Part shown: positions 8,749 to 17,254 of the stretch, in pieces
Position numbering within the stretch: position 1 is the stretch's first letter
How the letters are laid out: every line of letters starts with the position of its first letter
Source of the DNA: an uncultured Eubacteriales bacterium
Lineage (GTDB): Bacteria; Bacillota; Clostridia; Oscillospirales; Acutalibacteraceae
Length of the DNA stretch: 62,932 nucleotides
Assembly: GCA_934486705.1 (NCBI GenBank)
Contig: CAKSQS010000011.1
Coordinates: 1-62,932 of the forward strand
Direction of reading: 5' to 3'
Translations under genes and position numbers: made by a program
The notes under the pieces: model-generated
The model's database searches: none
The model's input: the letters and a program-made list of their open reading frames with translations, nothing else
Told to the model about the DNA's origin: nothing

Positions 8749-8793
8749 AGGCTTCCTTCTTTTCGGCAAAGCCGAAAAGAAGGAAGCCTTTTT
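8749..8793. terminator. Strong bidirectional terminator between mreB and malQ
   Basis: A perfect 19-bp stem (8749-8767 with 8771-8789) closes a three-base AAA loop and is followed by a T5 run. It separates convergent genes and can serve both. Confidence 0.92.
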
Positions 8794-8828
8794 ATTCCGC
8801 ATTCCGCATTCATAATTCCGAATTAAAT
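8794..8828. repeat. Second heptad array (ATTCCGC-type x 5)
   Basis: ATTCCGC, ATTCCGC, ATTCATA, ATTCCGA, ATTAAAT run without gaps from the terminator to the malQ stop codon. The later units are degenerate. Confidence 0.7.
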
Positions 8829-10318
8829 CAGCTTCCGTTTCTCCCGCCCGACAGCCGCTTTACCGTGCTTATAAGCTCGTCGGTTATATCATCGCCGCTC
8901 ATTCGCCATTCCCAGTTGCCGTAGGGCACGCCGGGGGTGTTCATTCTGGCAGAAGAATCAAGCTGCAGCCAGTCCTGCATGGGTATTATTACCGTTCGTG
9001 CGCGCGAGCGCATACCCGCGGCAATAAGGCTTAGTACCGCGGATCTGCTTTTATCGGCGGGAACAGTGCCCGAAAACATTATTTTTTCCTTTTGCGTTGC
9101 CTTTTCAAACCAGCCGCGCGTGGTGTCGTTATCGTGTGTGCCGGTGTAGCAAACGCAGTTTTTATTGTAATTTTTGGGCAGGAACCGGTTATCAAGGTCG
9201 GAATCAAATGCGAACTGCAATATTTTCATATTGGGAAAGCCCGTGTCTTCAACCAGCTGTTTTACCTCGGGCGTGTCGCCGCCTAAATCCTCGGCGATAA
9301 TTTCCGCCGAAACCGCGGGTTTAACCGCGTTCCAAAAGGCAAGCCCCGCGCCCTTTTCCCATTTTCCGCTTTTGGCGTTTTCTGCACCGTAGGGTATTGT
9401 ATAATAGTCGGCAAAGGCGCGGAAATGGTCTATTCTTATAACATCATATAGTTTAGCAGTATGCGCAAGGCGCTTTTTCCACCAGGAGTAGCCGTCGGCT
9501 TTCATTGCGTCCCAATCGTATATCGGGTTGCCCCAAAGCTGACCCGTTTCCGAGAAAATATCGGGCGGCACGCCCGCCACCTGCGTGGGGGTCATATCGC
9601 GCCCGAGCTTAAATAAATCGGGGTTGCTCCATACGTCCGCGCTGTCTAACTGAATGTAAAACGGAATATCGCCGATTATTTTAATTCCTGCGGTGTTGGC
9701 GTAATTTTTAAGCTTCATATACTGCTTAAAAAATAAATACTGAATAATTTCGCATATTGTAATTTCTTCCGCGTGGGCGGTTTTAAAGGCTTTCAGGGTG
9801 TTGGGCAGGCGGTATTTAATGCCGTCATCAAGCTCCGAGAGGCTTTTATTTCGCGCGGAAGCTTTTACCGCCGTAAACAGCGCGTAATCGTGCAGCCAGT
9901 AGGCGTTTTCACGGCGGAAATCGCGAAAACCGCGGTCCTTGCGGTTGAAGCTTTCCGCAGCGCGCCGTATCAGCGGCAGCTTAAATTCCCGCACGCGCTT
10001 ATAATCCACATTCTGCGAAAAGGTGCTTTCGGGAATATCGGCGGGGGATAAAAGCCCGTCGTTTACAAGCTCATCAAGGTCTATTAAAAGCGGCTCGCCT
10101 GCAAAGGAGCAAACCGAGCTGTAGGGCGAGTTGCCCTTGCCGACAGGGCACAGCGGCAGCAGCTGCCAGTAGGTTTGAGCACTTTCCCTAAGAAAATCCA
10201 CAAATTTATAAGCCGCAGCGCCGAGTGAGCCGATACCGTAGGGGGACGGCAGCGATGTGATATGAAGAAGTATTCCGCTCTCTCTCGGATATTTTGTATC
10301 GTTACCCCTTAACAGCAC
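8828..10318 (-). CDS. malQ: 4-alpha-glucanotransferase (amylomaltase, GH77)
   Basis: A cytoplasmic enzyme that transfers maltosyl and longer alpha-1,4-glucan units between malto-oligosaccharides. The family motifs are present: SGILLHITSLPSPYGIGSLG near the N-terminus, RIDHFRAFADY with the nucleophilic Asp, IIAEDLGGDTPEV with the acid/base Glu, and THDNDTTRGW with the stabilising Asp. GTG 10318 is preferred as start (AAAGGGG nine bases upstream); a TTG at 10327 is possible. It overlaps the preceding permease gene by about 17 bp and ends the maltodextrin operon. Confidence 0.95.
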   Translation of the reverse strand: MLLRGNDTKYPRESGILLHITSLPSPYGIGSLGAAAYKFVDFLRESAQTYWQLLPLCPVGKGNSPYSSVCSFAGEPLLIDLDELVNDGLLSPADIPESTFSQNVDYKRVREFKLPLIRRAAESFNRKDRGFRDFRRENAYWLHDYALFTAVKASARNKSLSELDDGIKYRLPNTLKAFKTAHAEEITICEIIQYLFFKQYMKLKNYANTAGIKIIGDIPFYIQLDSADVWSNPDLFKLGRDMTPTQVAGVPPDIFSETGQLWGNPIYDWDAMKADGYSWWKKRLAHTAKLYDVIRIDHFRAFADYYTIPYGAENAKSGKWEKGAGLAFWNAVKPAVSAEIIAEDLGGDTPEVKQLVEDTGFPNMKILQFAFDSDLDNRFLPKNYNKNCVCYTGTHDNDTTRGWFEKATQKEKIMFSGTVPADKSRSAVLSLIAAGMRSRARTVIIPMQDWLQLDSSARMNTPGVPYGNWEWRMSGDDITDELISTVKRLSGGRNGS

Positions 10319-11132
10319 CTGCCGCAACCCCTTTGATGATATATTTTTGCATGAAAAGATAGAAAATTATTACCGGTATTACCGACAGCACAAGCATTGC
10401 CATTAAAGCACCCATATCAACCGAGCCGTAGCCGCCCTTTAAATACTGCACGGCTATTGGTATGGTTTTATAATCTCTGCCTATAACAAGGTAGGGCAGG
10501 AGATAGTCGTTCCATATCCACATGGTATTGAGTATTGCAACGGTTATAGCCGTGGGCTTTAAAATGGGGAACACCACCCGCCAAAACGTGCCGAGCGGCG
10601 AGCAGCCGTCAATAGTGGCAGCCTCCTCAATTCCCAGCGGCACGGTTTTAATAAAGCCCGAGTACATAAATACCGAAAGTCCCGCGCCGAAGCCTAAATA
10701 GATAAACACAAGCCCTATGGGGTTATCAAGGCTTAACACATTCGCGGTTTTCGACATTGTAAACATTACCATTTGAAAAGGCACTATCATTGAAAACACG
10801 AGCGCATAGTAAAACAGTGATGAAAACACGCCCTTTACCCGCACTATATACCACGCGCACATAGAGGTGCAAACGGTGATAAGCGCGATTGAGGCAACGG
10901 TTATAAACAGCGACCAGCCGAAAGCTGCGGGAAAGCCGGTTGTTTCAATACCCGTGGTGTAGTTTGAAAAACCGGCAAATTCCGCCCCCATAGGAATGGT
11001 AAAGGGCGACGCCGCAATGGAAAACTTTGATTTAAAGGAATTTATTACCACAACCGCCACCGGGAAGATAAACGCGGCGGCAAGGGCGATAAGCAGTAAA
11101 AAGGCAACCGCATTAAGCACTTTTCTTTTCAA
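10302..11132 (-). CDS. Sugar ABC transporter permease, MalG type
   Basis: A 276-residue inner-membrane protein with six predicted helices and the EAA loop EEAATIDGCSPLGTFWRVVFP, which contacts the ATPase. By position with malQ and the MalF partner it probably imports malto-oligosaccharides. No ATPase gene lies nearby, so a shared MsmX-like subunit is likely. Confidence 0.9.
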   Translation of the reverse strand: MKRKVLNAVAFLLLIALAAAFIFPVAVVVINSFKSKFSIAASPFTIPMGAEFAGFSNYTTGIETTGFPAAFGWSLFITVASIALITVCTSMCAWYIVRVKGVFSSLFYYALVFSMIVPFQMVMFTMSKTANVLSLDNPIGLVFIYLGFGAGLSVFMYSGFIKTVPLGIEEAATIDGCSPLGTFWRVVFPILKPTAITVAILNTMWIWNDYLLPYLVIGRDYKTIPIAVQYLKGGYGSVDMGALMAMLVLSVIPVIIFYLFMQKYIIKGVAAGAVKG

Positions 11133-11978
11133 TCAGCTTTCAACCTCTTTTCTGCGGGTCAGGCGCAGCTGTAACAGTGCTATAACCGCCACTATTATAA
11201 AGAATATGACGGCTTTAGCCTGTCCTACGCCTTCATAGCCGTTTCTTGAATAAAACGTGTTGTAAATATCAAGTGCGACCATCTGAGTTCTGTCGCCGGG
11301 TGCGCCGGCGGTAAGGGCTAAGTTCTGGTCAAATAGCTTGAATGAATTGGTTATGGTTAAAAACAGGCAAATGGTGACAGAGGGCATAACCGACGGTATT
11401 ATAATTCTGAAAAGGGTGGTAACGGAGTTTGCGCCGTCCACCTTTGCCGCCTCTATAATATCCCCCGGGATATTCTGTATTCCCGCAATATAAATTATCA
11501 TCATATAGCCAATCATTTGCCAGTGCATAAGAATCACAAGCCCCCAAAAGCCATAGGTGGGGCTTGAGGTTATAGAATAGCCGTACTTATAAAGCACGCC
11601 GTTTATTATTACCTGCCAAATATAGCCCAGCACTATGCCGCCGATTAAATTCGGCATAAAAAACACGGTGCGGAAAAAGTTTGTGCCCGGCAGCTCCTTT
11701 GTGAAAAGCAGCGCTAACAAAAACGCGAAAACGTTTATACCTATAACCGATATTACCGCAAACCTTACGGTAAACCACATGGCGTTTATAAACAGCTTAT
11801 CATCGGTAAACGCGCGCACATAGTTTGAAAAGCCCACAAAGGTTGCATCGGTTACGGTTCTGAACTCGGTAAAGGAAAGCACAAGCCCCATTACAAACGG
11901 CACAGCAAAGGCTATAATAAACGCTATAAGCGTAGGCAGTACGAATATGGGGAAATAGCGTTTTACCGTTCTGTTCAT
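11133..11978 (-). CDS. Sugar ABC transporter permease, MalF type
   Basis: A 281-residue permease with six predicted helices and an EAA loop, IEAAKVDGANSVTTLFRIII. It abuts the MalG-type gene (stop and start separated by no bases) and follows the binding-protein gene directly. It forms the heterodimeric channel of the maltodextrin importer with its partner. Confidence 0.9.
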   Translation of the reverse strand: MNRTVKRYFPIFVLPTLIAFIIAFAVPFVMGLVLSFTEFRTVTDATFVGFSNYVRAFTDDKLFINAMWFTVRFAVISVIGINVFAFLLALLFTKELPGTNFFRTVFFMPNLIGGIVLGYIWQVIINGVLYKYGYSITSSPTYGFWGLVILMHWQMIGYMMIIYIAGIQNIPGDIIEAAKVDGANSVTTLFRIIIPSVMPSVTICLFLTITNSFKLFDQNLALTAGAPGDRTQMVALDIYNTFYSRNGYEGVGQAKAVIFFIIVAVIALLQLRLTRRKEVES

Positions 11979-13316
11979 TTAGGTGCGTTCACTCTTCCAT
12001 TTTTCGGTTATGATCTTCTCAACGTCCGCCCACTTTTTATCGCCCTGAACGTAATCGAGCAGCGCGCTGCCAACTTCCTTTTTGTAGGCCTCGCTCGGGA
12101 AAGAGGTGAATATCCAGGGTACTGTGTTAAGGCTGTCGTCGTTCATATAGCGCACAATTTCCTTTGCAAGCGGGTCGTCGGGCTGCTCGTTTTGTGAGAA
12201 TGTGGTAAACGGCGTGATGAAATTCAGCTTTTCGGTAACATAGCGCTTGCCCGTATCGCTTGAAAAGAGCCAGTAAAGGAAATCAAGCGACTGATCCTGC
12301 AATTCCTTGCTTACCTTTTTATTTATTGCAAGGTAGTTTTCCGTGCCTATGCAAATGCCCTGCTTTTCTTCACCGTCTATTCCGGTGTAAAGCGGCAGCA
12401 TTTTAATATCTTCCTTTTTAACGGTATTGCCCGAAACGCCCGAAATTTGCGACCACGCCCAGTTGCCGTTTTGTATCATTGCAACCTTACCGAGCGCAAA
12501 CTCTGCCATTGAGTCGGCAACCGATTTTGAGCCTAAAAGGGTGGGCTTGGTAATGGAATTGTTGATATAAAGGTCAAAAAGCTTTTCAAAGTTTTCCTTA
12601 TAGGTGAATTTAATTTCCTTTGCGGCAAGCCCTGTTAGGGTTGCGTCCTTGCCGTTTTCCTTTTCGGCAAATTCATAATAAAGCGGAACGTTTAAAAGGT
12701 GGGTCTGCCAGCGCCAGTCTTCGCCGTTTGCAAGCGAGGTAGAGGCGAAAACCCCCTCAATCCCCAATTCTTTTAAGTGCTTGGACATATCCTCGGTTAC
12801 TTCTTTAAGCTTTGCAAAGTTGTTTATCTGGTCGGCTGAGGTAAGGGTTGATTTTTTATCCTTTAAATCGAAATACTTTTTCATTATGGCGTTGTTGTAT
12901 ATAATTCCGTAGCCCTCAACAACATAAGGAATACCGTAAACGCCGTTGCCGTCCTTAATGGCAAGTGATTTATCGGACAAAATGTCGTAAAGCTTGCTGT
13001 CCTTTAAATCAAGGCAGTAGTCTTTCCAGGAATCATAGCCGATAGGTCCGTTGATCTGGAAAATGGTAGGCGCGTTGGATTTTGCAATTTCGGACTTTAA
13101 GGTCTGTTCGTAGCCGTTTGCGGCGGCGGTTACTACCTTTACCTTAACGCCCTTTTCTTCCTCGTATTTCTTTGCCAGCTCCTCATAAACCGTGGCGGAT
13201 TCGGGCTTGAAATTAAGGAAATACACTTCCGATGTCTTTTTCTTGCCGCAGCCCGCCATTGTAAGGCAGGAGAGCGCGCAGAGAAAAGACGCTATTAAAG
13301 AAATCGCTTTTTTCAT
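11979..13316 (-). CDS. Extracellular solute-binding lipoprotein, family 1 (probable maltodextrin binding)
   Basis: A 445-residue protein with a lipoprotein signal peptide ending at the lipobox LTMAGC (Cys ~23). The mature part is a family-1 periplasmic-type binding protein, with typical stretches such as GKVAMIQNGNWAWSQISG and YLAINKKVSKELQD. It hands sugar to the two downstream permeases. The start is well supported by AGGAGG seven bases upstream. Maltodextrin as the ligand is inferred from malQ in the same operon. Confidence 0.9.
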   Translation of the reverse strand: MKKAISLIASFLCALSCLTMAGCGKKKTSEVYFLNFKPESATVYEELAKKYEEEKGVKVKVVTAAANGYEQTLKSEIAKSNAPTIFQINGPIGYDSWKDYCLDLKDSKLYDILSDKSLAIKDGNGVYGIPYVVEGYGIIYNNAIMKKYFDLKDKKSTLTSADQINNFAKLKEVTEDMSKHLKELGIEGVFASTSLANGEDWRWQTHLLNVPLYYEFAEKENGKDATLTGLAAKEIKFTYKENFEKLFDLYINNSITKPTLLGSKSVADSMAEFALGKVAMIQNGNWAWSQISGVSGNTVKKEDIKMLPLYTGIDGEEKQGICIGTENYLAINKKVSKELQDQSLDFLYWLFSSDTGKRYVTEKLNFITPFTTFSQNEQPDDPLAKEIVRYMNDDSLNTVPWIFTSFPSEAYKKEVGSALLDYVQGDKKWADVEKIITEKWKSERT

Positions 13317-13439
13317 AATTTACCTCCTGATGATTTCTTTTAATAACTTTCCACAAAAATACGGAAAAATTCAAGGTTGATAATTTCAGAAGGAAAAATT
13401 GCCGTAAAACACGGGTAAATAAAGCAAATTCTAATATCA

Positions 13440-13477
13440 GTAGAGTTTATAAAATTGCTCTACCGCCTATAATTCAA
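13440..13477 (-). promoter_or_regulatory. Promoter and candidate operator of the maltodextrin operon
   Basis: Minus strand: TTGAAT (13477-13472), a 17-bp spacer, then TTTTAT (13454-13449). An inverted repeat, GTAGAG (13440-13445) with CTCTAC (13458-13463), straddles the -10, as expected for a repressor site. The leader would be about 125 nt. No dedicated regulator gene is adjacent. Confidence 0.5.
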
Positions 13478-13563
13478 CAGTAGAATTGCCTTAATTTAAC
13501 ATTAGCGTGAATTTTTCGTAATAATTTTATATAATAATAAAAACGAAATTTATTTGGGAGCAG

Positions 13564-14445
13564 ATGAAAAAAATGTCTTACAGAATAGTTACCGATTCAT
13601 GCGCAAATTTAACCGACAAACAGATAAGCGATTATGATGTGGATATTATAACGCTTAAATACAATATTAACGGCAAGGATTTTATAAGCTACCAAAAGGG
13701 CGTAAAAACCGATTACAAGGAAACTTACGCGCTTTTGCGCGATAAGGCGAAGATAACCACCTCGCTTGTTGACCGCGACACCTGCGACGCGGTTATAAAA
13801 CCGATACTTGAAAAGGGCGAGGATGTGTTGCTGCTCGCTTTCTCTTCGGGGCTTTCGGGAACATATCAGAATATGGTAAACGCGGCGGAGGATTACAAAA
13901 ACGAATTTCCCGAGCGCAAGGTAATTGTGGTGGATACGCTTTGCGCCTCTTTGGGCGAGGGCTTGGCGGTGCACTATGCCGTAAAGCTTAAAAACGAGGG
14001 GCGCTCTATCGAAGAGGTGGCGGATTGGTTAGAGAAGAACAAGCTGCACATTTGCCACATTTTCACCATTGATGACTTGTTCTTCTTAAAGCGCGGCGGC
14101 AGGCTTTCGGGTTCAAGCGCAATGCTCGGCACATTGCTCGGCATAAAGCCGCTTTTGCACACGGCGGACGACGGCAAGCTATACGTAACGGGGAAAACAA
14201 GAGGCCGCAAAGCCGCTGTTGAGTACCTTATTAAATCCGTCGGCGAAATGTCGTTTGATAATATTAAGGAGCAGGAAGTATTTATCGGTCACGGCGACTG
14301 CGAGGAAGAGGCAAACTATATTTCCGATGAGATTAAGCGCCGCTACGGCGTTAAAAAAACCGTAGTCAATTATATCGACTCGGTTATCGGCGCGCACTCG
14401 GGCCCCGGAACTCTCGCTGTATTCTTCTTGGGTGAAAAAAGGTAA
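13564..14445 (+). CDS. DegV family fatty-acid-binding protein
   Basis: A 293-residue protein with the DegV layout: IVTDSCANLT at the N-terminus, LLLAFSSGLSGTYQNMVNAA in the first domain, DTLCASLGEG, and FFLKRGGRLSGSSAMLGTLLGIKP in the lipid-binding domain. These proteins (FakB family) hold a single fatty acid, and some present it to the kinase FakA for phospholipid synthesis. The gene stands alone behind GGGAG. A TATAAT at 13530-13535 is a possible -10, but the -35 is poor. Confidence 0.92.
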   Translation: MKKMSYRIVTDSCANLTDKQISDYDVDIITLKYNINGKDFISYQKGVKTDYKETYALLRDKAKITTSLVDRDTCDAVIKPILEKGEDVLLLAFSSGLSGTYQNMVNAAEDYKNEFPERKVIVVDTLCASLGEGLAVHYAVKLKNEGRSIEEVADWLEKNKLHICHIFTIDDLFFLKRGGRLSGSSAMLGTLLGIKPLLHTADDGKLYVTGKTRGRKAAVEYLIKSVGEMSFDNIKEQEVFIGHGDCEEEANYISDEIKRRYGVKKTVVNYIDSVIGAHSGPGTLAVFFLGEKR

Positions 14446-14461
14446 AGGTTTAGTTTTACGG

Positions 14462-14501
14462 TCATCTCTCTGCATTATAAAAAGCAGAGGGATGATTTTT
14501 T
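14462..14501 (+). terminator. Terminator of degV
   Basis: TCATCTCTCTGC (14462-14473) pairs with GCAGAGGGATGA (14484-14495), with G-T pairs, around a 10-nt loop, followed by a T6 run. Confidence 0.85.
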
Positions 14502-14565
14502 ACGGCGGGGCTTGTGCTTTCAAAAAATAACAATGAGGTTTTAAAGTGATTTTTCGGTCGAAAGA

Positions 14566-14697
14566 TTAACATAAAACCTTATATTTGCAACCACGGTGGA
14601 TAACTTGACCCGATTTATGCCCACTTAATCCACTTTTCCACCGAGTTATCCACTTTTTTATGTTAACTTGAATATTTTCCCATATTTTCGTCCACAA
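14566..14697. promoter_or_regulatory. Nested inverted repeats containing DnaA-box-like sequences
   Basis: An outer 11-bp pair, TTAACATAAAA (14566-14576) and TTTTATGTTAA (14656-14666), encloses an inner 10-bp pair, GTGGATAACT (14596-14605) and AGTTATCCAC (14644-14653). Within and just beyond lie five sequences close to the DnaA box TTATCCACA: TTATCCACC (minus, 14595-14603), TAATCCACT (14626-14634), TTTTCCACC (14634-14642), TTATCCACT (14646-14654) and CGTCCACAA (14689-14697). The region sits between the degV terminator and the next start codon. Confidence 0.7.
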
Positions 14698-14727
14698 TAT
14701 TTACAGCTTGAAAAGAGGGGCGAAAAT

Positions 14728-15000
14728 ATGGTAAAAGGTGTAAGCAAAACGGTAATTGTTGTAAATAATACGGGCAGTAAGCTCTTTGAAAAAATAGTGT
14801 TTTACGTAACGCCCGAATACGGCACTTTAAGCGCAAAGCAGCTTAAAAAAGCGGCGAGCAGCTTTTCGTTTCACTATGACGACAGCTGCCGCCCGAAAAC
14901 CGTAAGAAACAGGATAAAGCGTAAAAGGCAGATACGCCTTTTAATAGCCGCCGCAGCTACGATAATTATAGGCGCGGTGGTTTTAGCCATAATTTTGTAA
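14728..15000 (+). CDS. Small tail-anchored membrane protein of unknown function
   Basis: A 90-residue basic protein with a soluble N-terminal part and one C-terminal hydrophobic helix (LLIAAAATIIIGAVVLAIIL) preceded by a lysine/arginine cluster, the form of a tail-anchored protein facing the cytoplasm. ATG 14728 is chosen because GAGGGG lies eight bases ahead; an upstream in-frame start at 14668 would fall within the nested inverted repeat. I do not recognise the family. Confidence 0.7.
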   Translation: MVKGVSKTVIVVNNTGSKLFEKIVFYVTPEYGTLSAKQLKKAASSFSFHYDDSCRPKTVRNRIKRKRQIRLLIAAAATIIIGAVVLAIIL

Positions 15001-15010
15001 ATAAACTATT

Positions 15011-15056
15011 AAAAATGCGGGAAGACGTTATGTCCTCTTGCATTTATTTTTTTTAT
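15011..15056 (+). terminator. Terminator after the tail-anchored protein gene
   Basis: AAATGC...GCATTT, with imperfect inner pairing of GGGAAGAC with GTCCTCTT, is followed by a T-rich run. It overlaps the -35 of the next promoter. Confidence 0.6.
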
Positions 15057-15066
15057 AGTTTATAAT
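15038..15066 (+). promoter_or_regulatory. Sigma-A promoter of the membrane-protein pair
   Basis: TTGCAT (15038-15043), a 17-bp spacer and a perfect TATAAT (15061-15066), giving a short leader to the ATG at 15094. Confidence 0.75.
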
Positions 15067-15093
15067 AGATATTAACTAAAAAGAGGTGCTGAA

Positions 15094-15816
15094 ATGAAGG
15101 AAAATTTTAAAACCGGCGTAAAGCTTTTTTTAAAGCTTATAGTCGTTAATATTATGTGCTTTTTCGTGGTTATGTCGTTCAGCGTGCTTGCAACGGCGGC
15201 ATTTACCAAAAACGTGGGGTATAAGGCTTACGGCACTTCAAGCGATTCGAGCGAGCCGCAGGAGCTTTATACATATTATTATGCCGATGGGGACGACACG
15301 AAAAAAGCGGAATACGAGGGCAGGGGCTTTACCGTAAGTGAATCCAAGATTCGCTCGGAAATGACAAAGGGCGGAACTGCGGCGTTCCTTACTGTATCAC
15401 AGATTTTTTGTATTTTAATACTTTTCTCATTTATTTACCCGAATATTTGGCATATCGGCACGACCGACAGCAACCTTGTAAAATTCAAGCATAAGGCGGA
15501 GGATAAGCTGAAAGGGCTTAAAATCGGGCTTATAGCGGTTGTTCCGGAGTATTTATTCTTACTCTTTGTGATTATCGCAAAGGCAGGCGTATCGCCTAAA
15601 TTCCCTGTTGTGCTGCTTAAATTTTTAAACGCGGCGTTTTATTCGCTCACACAGGTAATCTGCGGCAGCGCCGTTTATGTTTCGGAGCTTTCGGTTATAA
15701 GGCTTATACTTTTGCTTTTACTGCCGCTTGTAATACCGGCGGTAAGCTGCGTTTCGTACATTTTGGGCTATAAGAATTTCTCGGTGGGAGAAAAGCTTAT
15801 CTACAAGAAAAAATAA
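15094..15816 (+). CDS. Multi-pass membrane protein of unknown function
   Basis: A 240-residue protein with one hydrophobic helix near residues 12-37, a polar extracytoplasmic loop rich in Ser, Tyr and Asp (~40-90), and about four more helices (~95-115, 140-162, 165-190, 200-228). Start supported by AAGAGGTGC. I do not recognise the family. It is followed 16 bp later by a YesL-like membrane protein and probably shares its transcript. Confidence 0.75.
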   Translation: MKENFKTGVKLFLKLIVVNIMCFFVVMSFSVLATAAFTKNVGYKAYGTSSDSSEPQELYTYYYADGDDTKKAEYEGRGFTVSESKIRSEMTKGGTAAFLTVSQIFCILILFSFIYPNIWHIGTTDSNLVKFKHKAEDKLKGLKIGLIAVVPEYLFLLFVIIAKAGVSPKFPVVLLKFLNAAFYSLTQVICGSAVYVSELSVIRLILLLLLPLVIPAVSCVSYILGYKNFSVGEKLIYKKK

Positions 15817-15832
15817 GATAGGGGAAAATTAA

Positions 15833-16681
15833 ATGGCAGGCTTTTTCGGCTTATTCAATTATGAAAAGGAAGGACCGGGAATTTCAAAAAACGCGCCCAA
15901 GAAAAAAGGCTTTATAGTATTTTTTGAAACCTTTTTCCGCAATTTCTGGAAATTCATAGTAATAAATCTGGTTTACGGGCTTATATCTCTACCGCTCATA
16001 ACAAACGGTCTTGCTTCCGCAGGGCTTACCAATGTAACGCGCAATATCGCGCGGGATAAGCACTCGTTCGGCGTGAGCGATTTGTGGGATACGGTTAAGA
16101 AAAATTGGAAACAGGCGCTGCCTGCGGGCATAATTAAGCTTGTGATTTATATTATTCTCGGGTTTGACATTTATTTCTTCTATTTCGGCAGCAAGGGCAT
16201 AATGTCAACAATAGGTCTCGGCATATCGCTTTGTATGCTATTTATCTTCACGGTAATGGATTACTTTGTATGGACGCTTATGATTACCTTTAAGTTTTCA
16301 TTAAAGCAGATATACCGCAACAGCTTTAAATTTGTTTTTATAAATATGAAAATGAATTTGCTCTGCTTTTTCTCAATTCTGCTGGTTTACGCCGCAAATG
16401 TGGGAATACTTTTCCTCGCGTCAAGCTATTATATTGTGGCGCTTACCTTTGAAATATTGCTTTACATTCTTTTGTTCCCGTCGTTCAGGTTTTTGTTAGT
16501 TCAGTTCTGCACATTCCCCTCAATCAAAAAGTGCATAATCGACCCGTATTACCGCGACCATCCCGACGAGGATTTGGATAAACGCCGCGATTTGGGTATT
16601 GAGGTTGAGGAAAAGAAGCCCGGAAAAACCGAGGATGGGGAAGAAAGCGACGAAGAACCCGAAAACGTTTTTGAAGACTAA
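15833..16681 (+). CDS. YesL family (DUF624) membrane protein
   Basis: A 282-residue protein beginning MAGFFGLFNYEKEGPGI, followed by helices separated by a conserved NVTRNIARDKHSFGVSDLW segment typical of the DUF624/YesL family, and five to six membrane spans in total. The ~40 C-terminal residues are acidic (EDGEESDEEPENVFED). YesL proteins are often found with sugar importers, but their function is not established. Here it sits in a small membrane-protein operon. Confidence 0.85.
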   Translation: MAGFFGLFNYEKEGPGISKNAPKKKGFIVFFETFFRNFWKFIVINLVYGLISLPLITNGLASAGLTNVTRNIARDKHSFGVSDLWDTVKKNWKQALPAGIIKLVIYIILGFDIYFFYFGSKGIMSTIGLGISLCMLFIFTVMDYFVWTLMITFKFSLKQIYRNSFKFVFINMKMNLLCFFSILLVYAANVGILFLASSYYIVALTFEILLYILLFPSFRFLLVQFCTFPSIKKCIIDPYYRDHPDEDLDKRRDLGIEVEEKKPGKTEDGEESDEEPENVFED

Positions 16682-16725
16682 TTTTAAAGGCTTGCTCATA
16701 TACTCAAAACAGGGAGTGAGAGTGT

Positions 16726-17004
16726 ATGAATTGCAAAATTGCGGATCTTCGCAACAAACAGGTGGTTTGCGTTAAAAACGGCTGCGTTTTGGGCTATGTT
16801 TACGATGTGGAGTTTAACACGACAAACGGCTCTTTAAGCGCGCTTGTAATACCCGGCAGACCGCGAGCCTTGGGGCTTTTCGGGCATGATGAGGATATAA
16901 TAATCCCGTGGTCGGAAATTGAGGTTATAGGGCAGGAAACAATACTTGTAAACACCGATTCCGAGCGGTATATATCTAAACCGCAAAAAAGCTTTTTCGG
17001 CTGA
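16726..17004 (+). CDS. YlmC/YmxH family sporulation protein (PRC-barrel)
   Basis: A 92-residue single PRC-barrel domain: KIADLRNKQVVCV, a short beta barrel with GYVYDVEF, and IIIPWSEIEVIGQETILV. This matches the YlmC/YmxH family linked to sporulation in Firmicutes. Start supported by GGGAGTGAGAG. Its end (KSFFG) is echoed 43 kb downstream, just before the SpoIVB-like gene, which suggests that the two genes were once adjacent. Confidence 0.88.
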   Translation: MNCKIADLRNKQVVCVKNGCVLGYVYDVEFNTTNGSLSALVIPGRPRALGLFGHDEDIIIPWSEIEVIGQETILVNTDSERYISKPQKSFFG

Positions 17005-17093
17005 ATATATAAAAATACGCAAAGTAATTCAGGAAAGTGATTTTTCCCGAAAGCTTTGCGTGTTTTTTTATACCCGCGCTGCTGCTTGATATT
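16985..17093. repeat. Direct-repeat copy A: ylmC tail, terminator and decayed spoIVB head
   Basis: From the last ylmC codons to 17093 this sequence aligns with 60225-60365. Shared blocks include TTTTTCGGCTGAA, TAATTCAGG, AAGTGATTTTTC and CGCGCTGCTGCTTGA. In copy A the SpoIVB-like start codon TTG reads CCC and the frame ends soon after at a TGA, so the gene head is dead. This is the probable left border of the glycan island. Confidence 0.75.
17017..17070 (+). terminator. Terminator after ylmC-like gene
   Basis: ACGCAAAG (17017-17024) pairs with CTTTGCGT (17054-17061). The inner GGAAA/TTTCC adds to the stem, and a T7 tract follows. Confidence 0.8.
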
Positions 17094-17150
17094 TCATATT
17101 ACATATACGCGGAAATTTTTAAGTGAAAACAGCGATTTGTTTTGCATAGT

Positions 17151-17180
17151 TTGACTGATTTACAGTCTTGATAATAATAA
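17151..17180 (+). promoter_or_regulatory. Possible promoter of the dockerin O-acetylesterase gene
   Basis: TTGACT (17151-17156) is followed by TAATAA, with an 18-bp spacer if the hexamer at 17175-17180 is used. The -10 is weak, so this is tentative. Confidence 0.4.
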
Positions 17181-17254
17181 ATACCTACAAACATAAGCAC
17201 GGCATATTGCACATTTTTGTGGAATGTGATATTATGCATTGCGGAGGGATTATT

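Noticed and set aside
17168..17254. N-terminal extension of the dockerin esterase from TTG 17168
   Set aside because: It would put 29 residues ahead of a clean signal peptide, and GGAGGG lies directly before ATG 17255.
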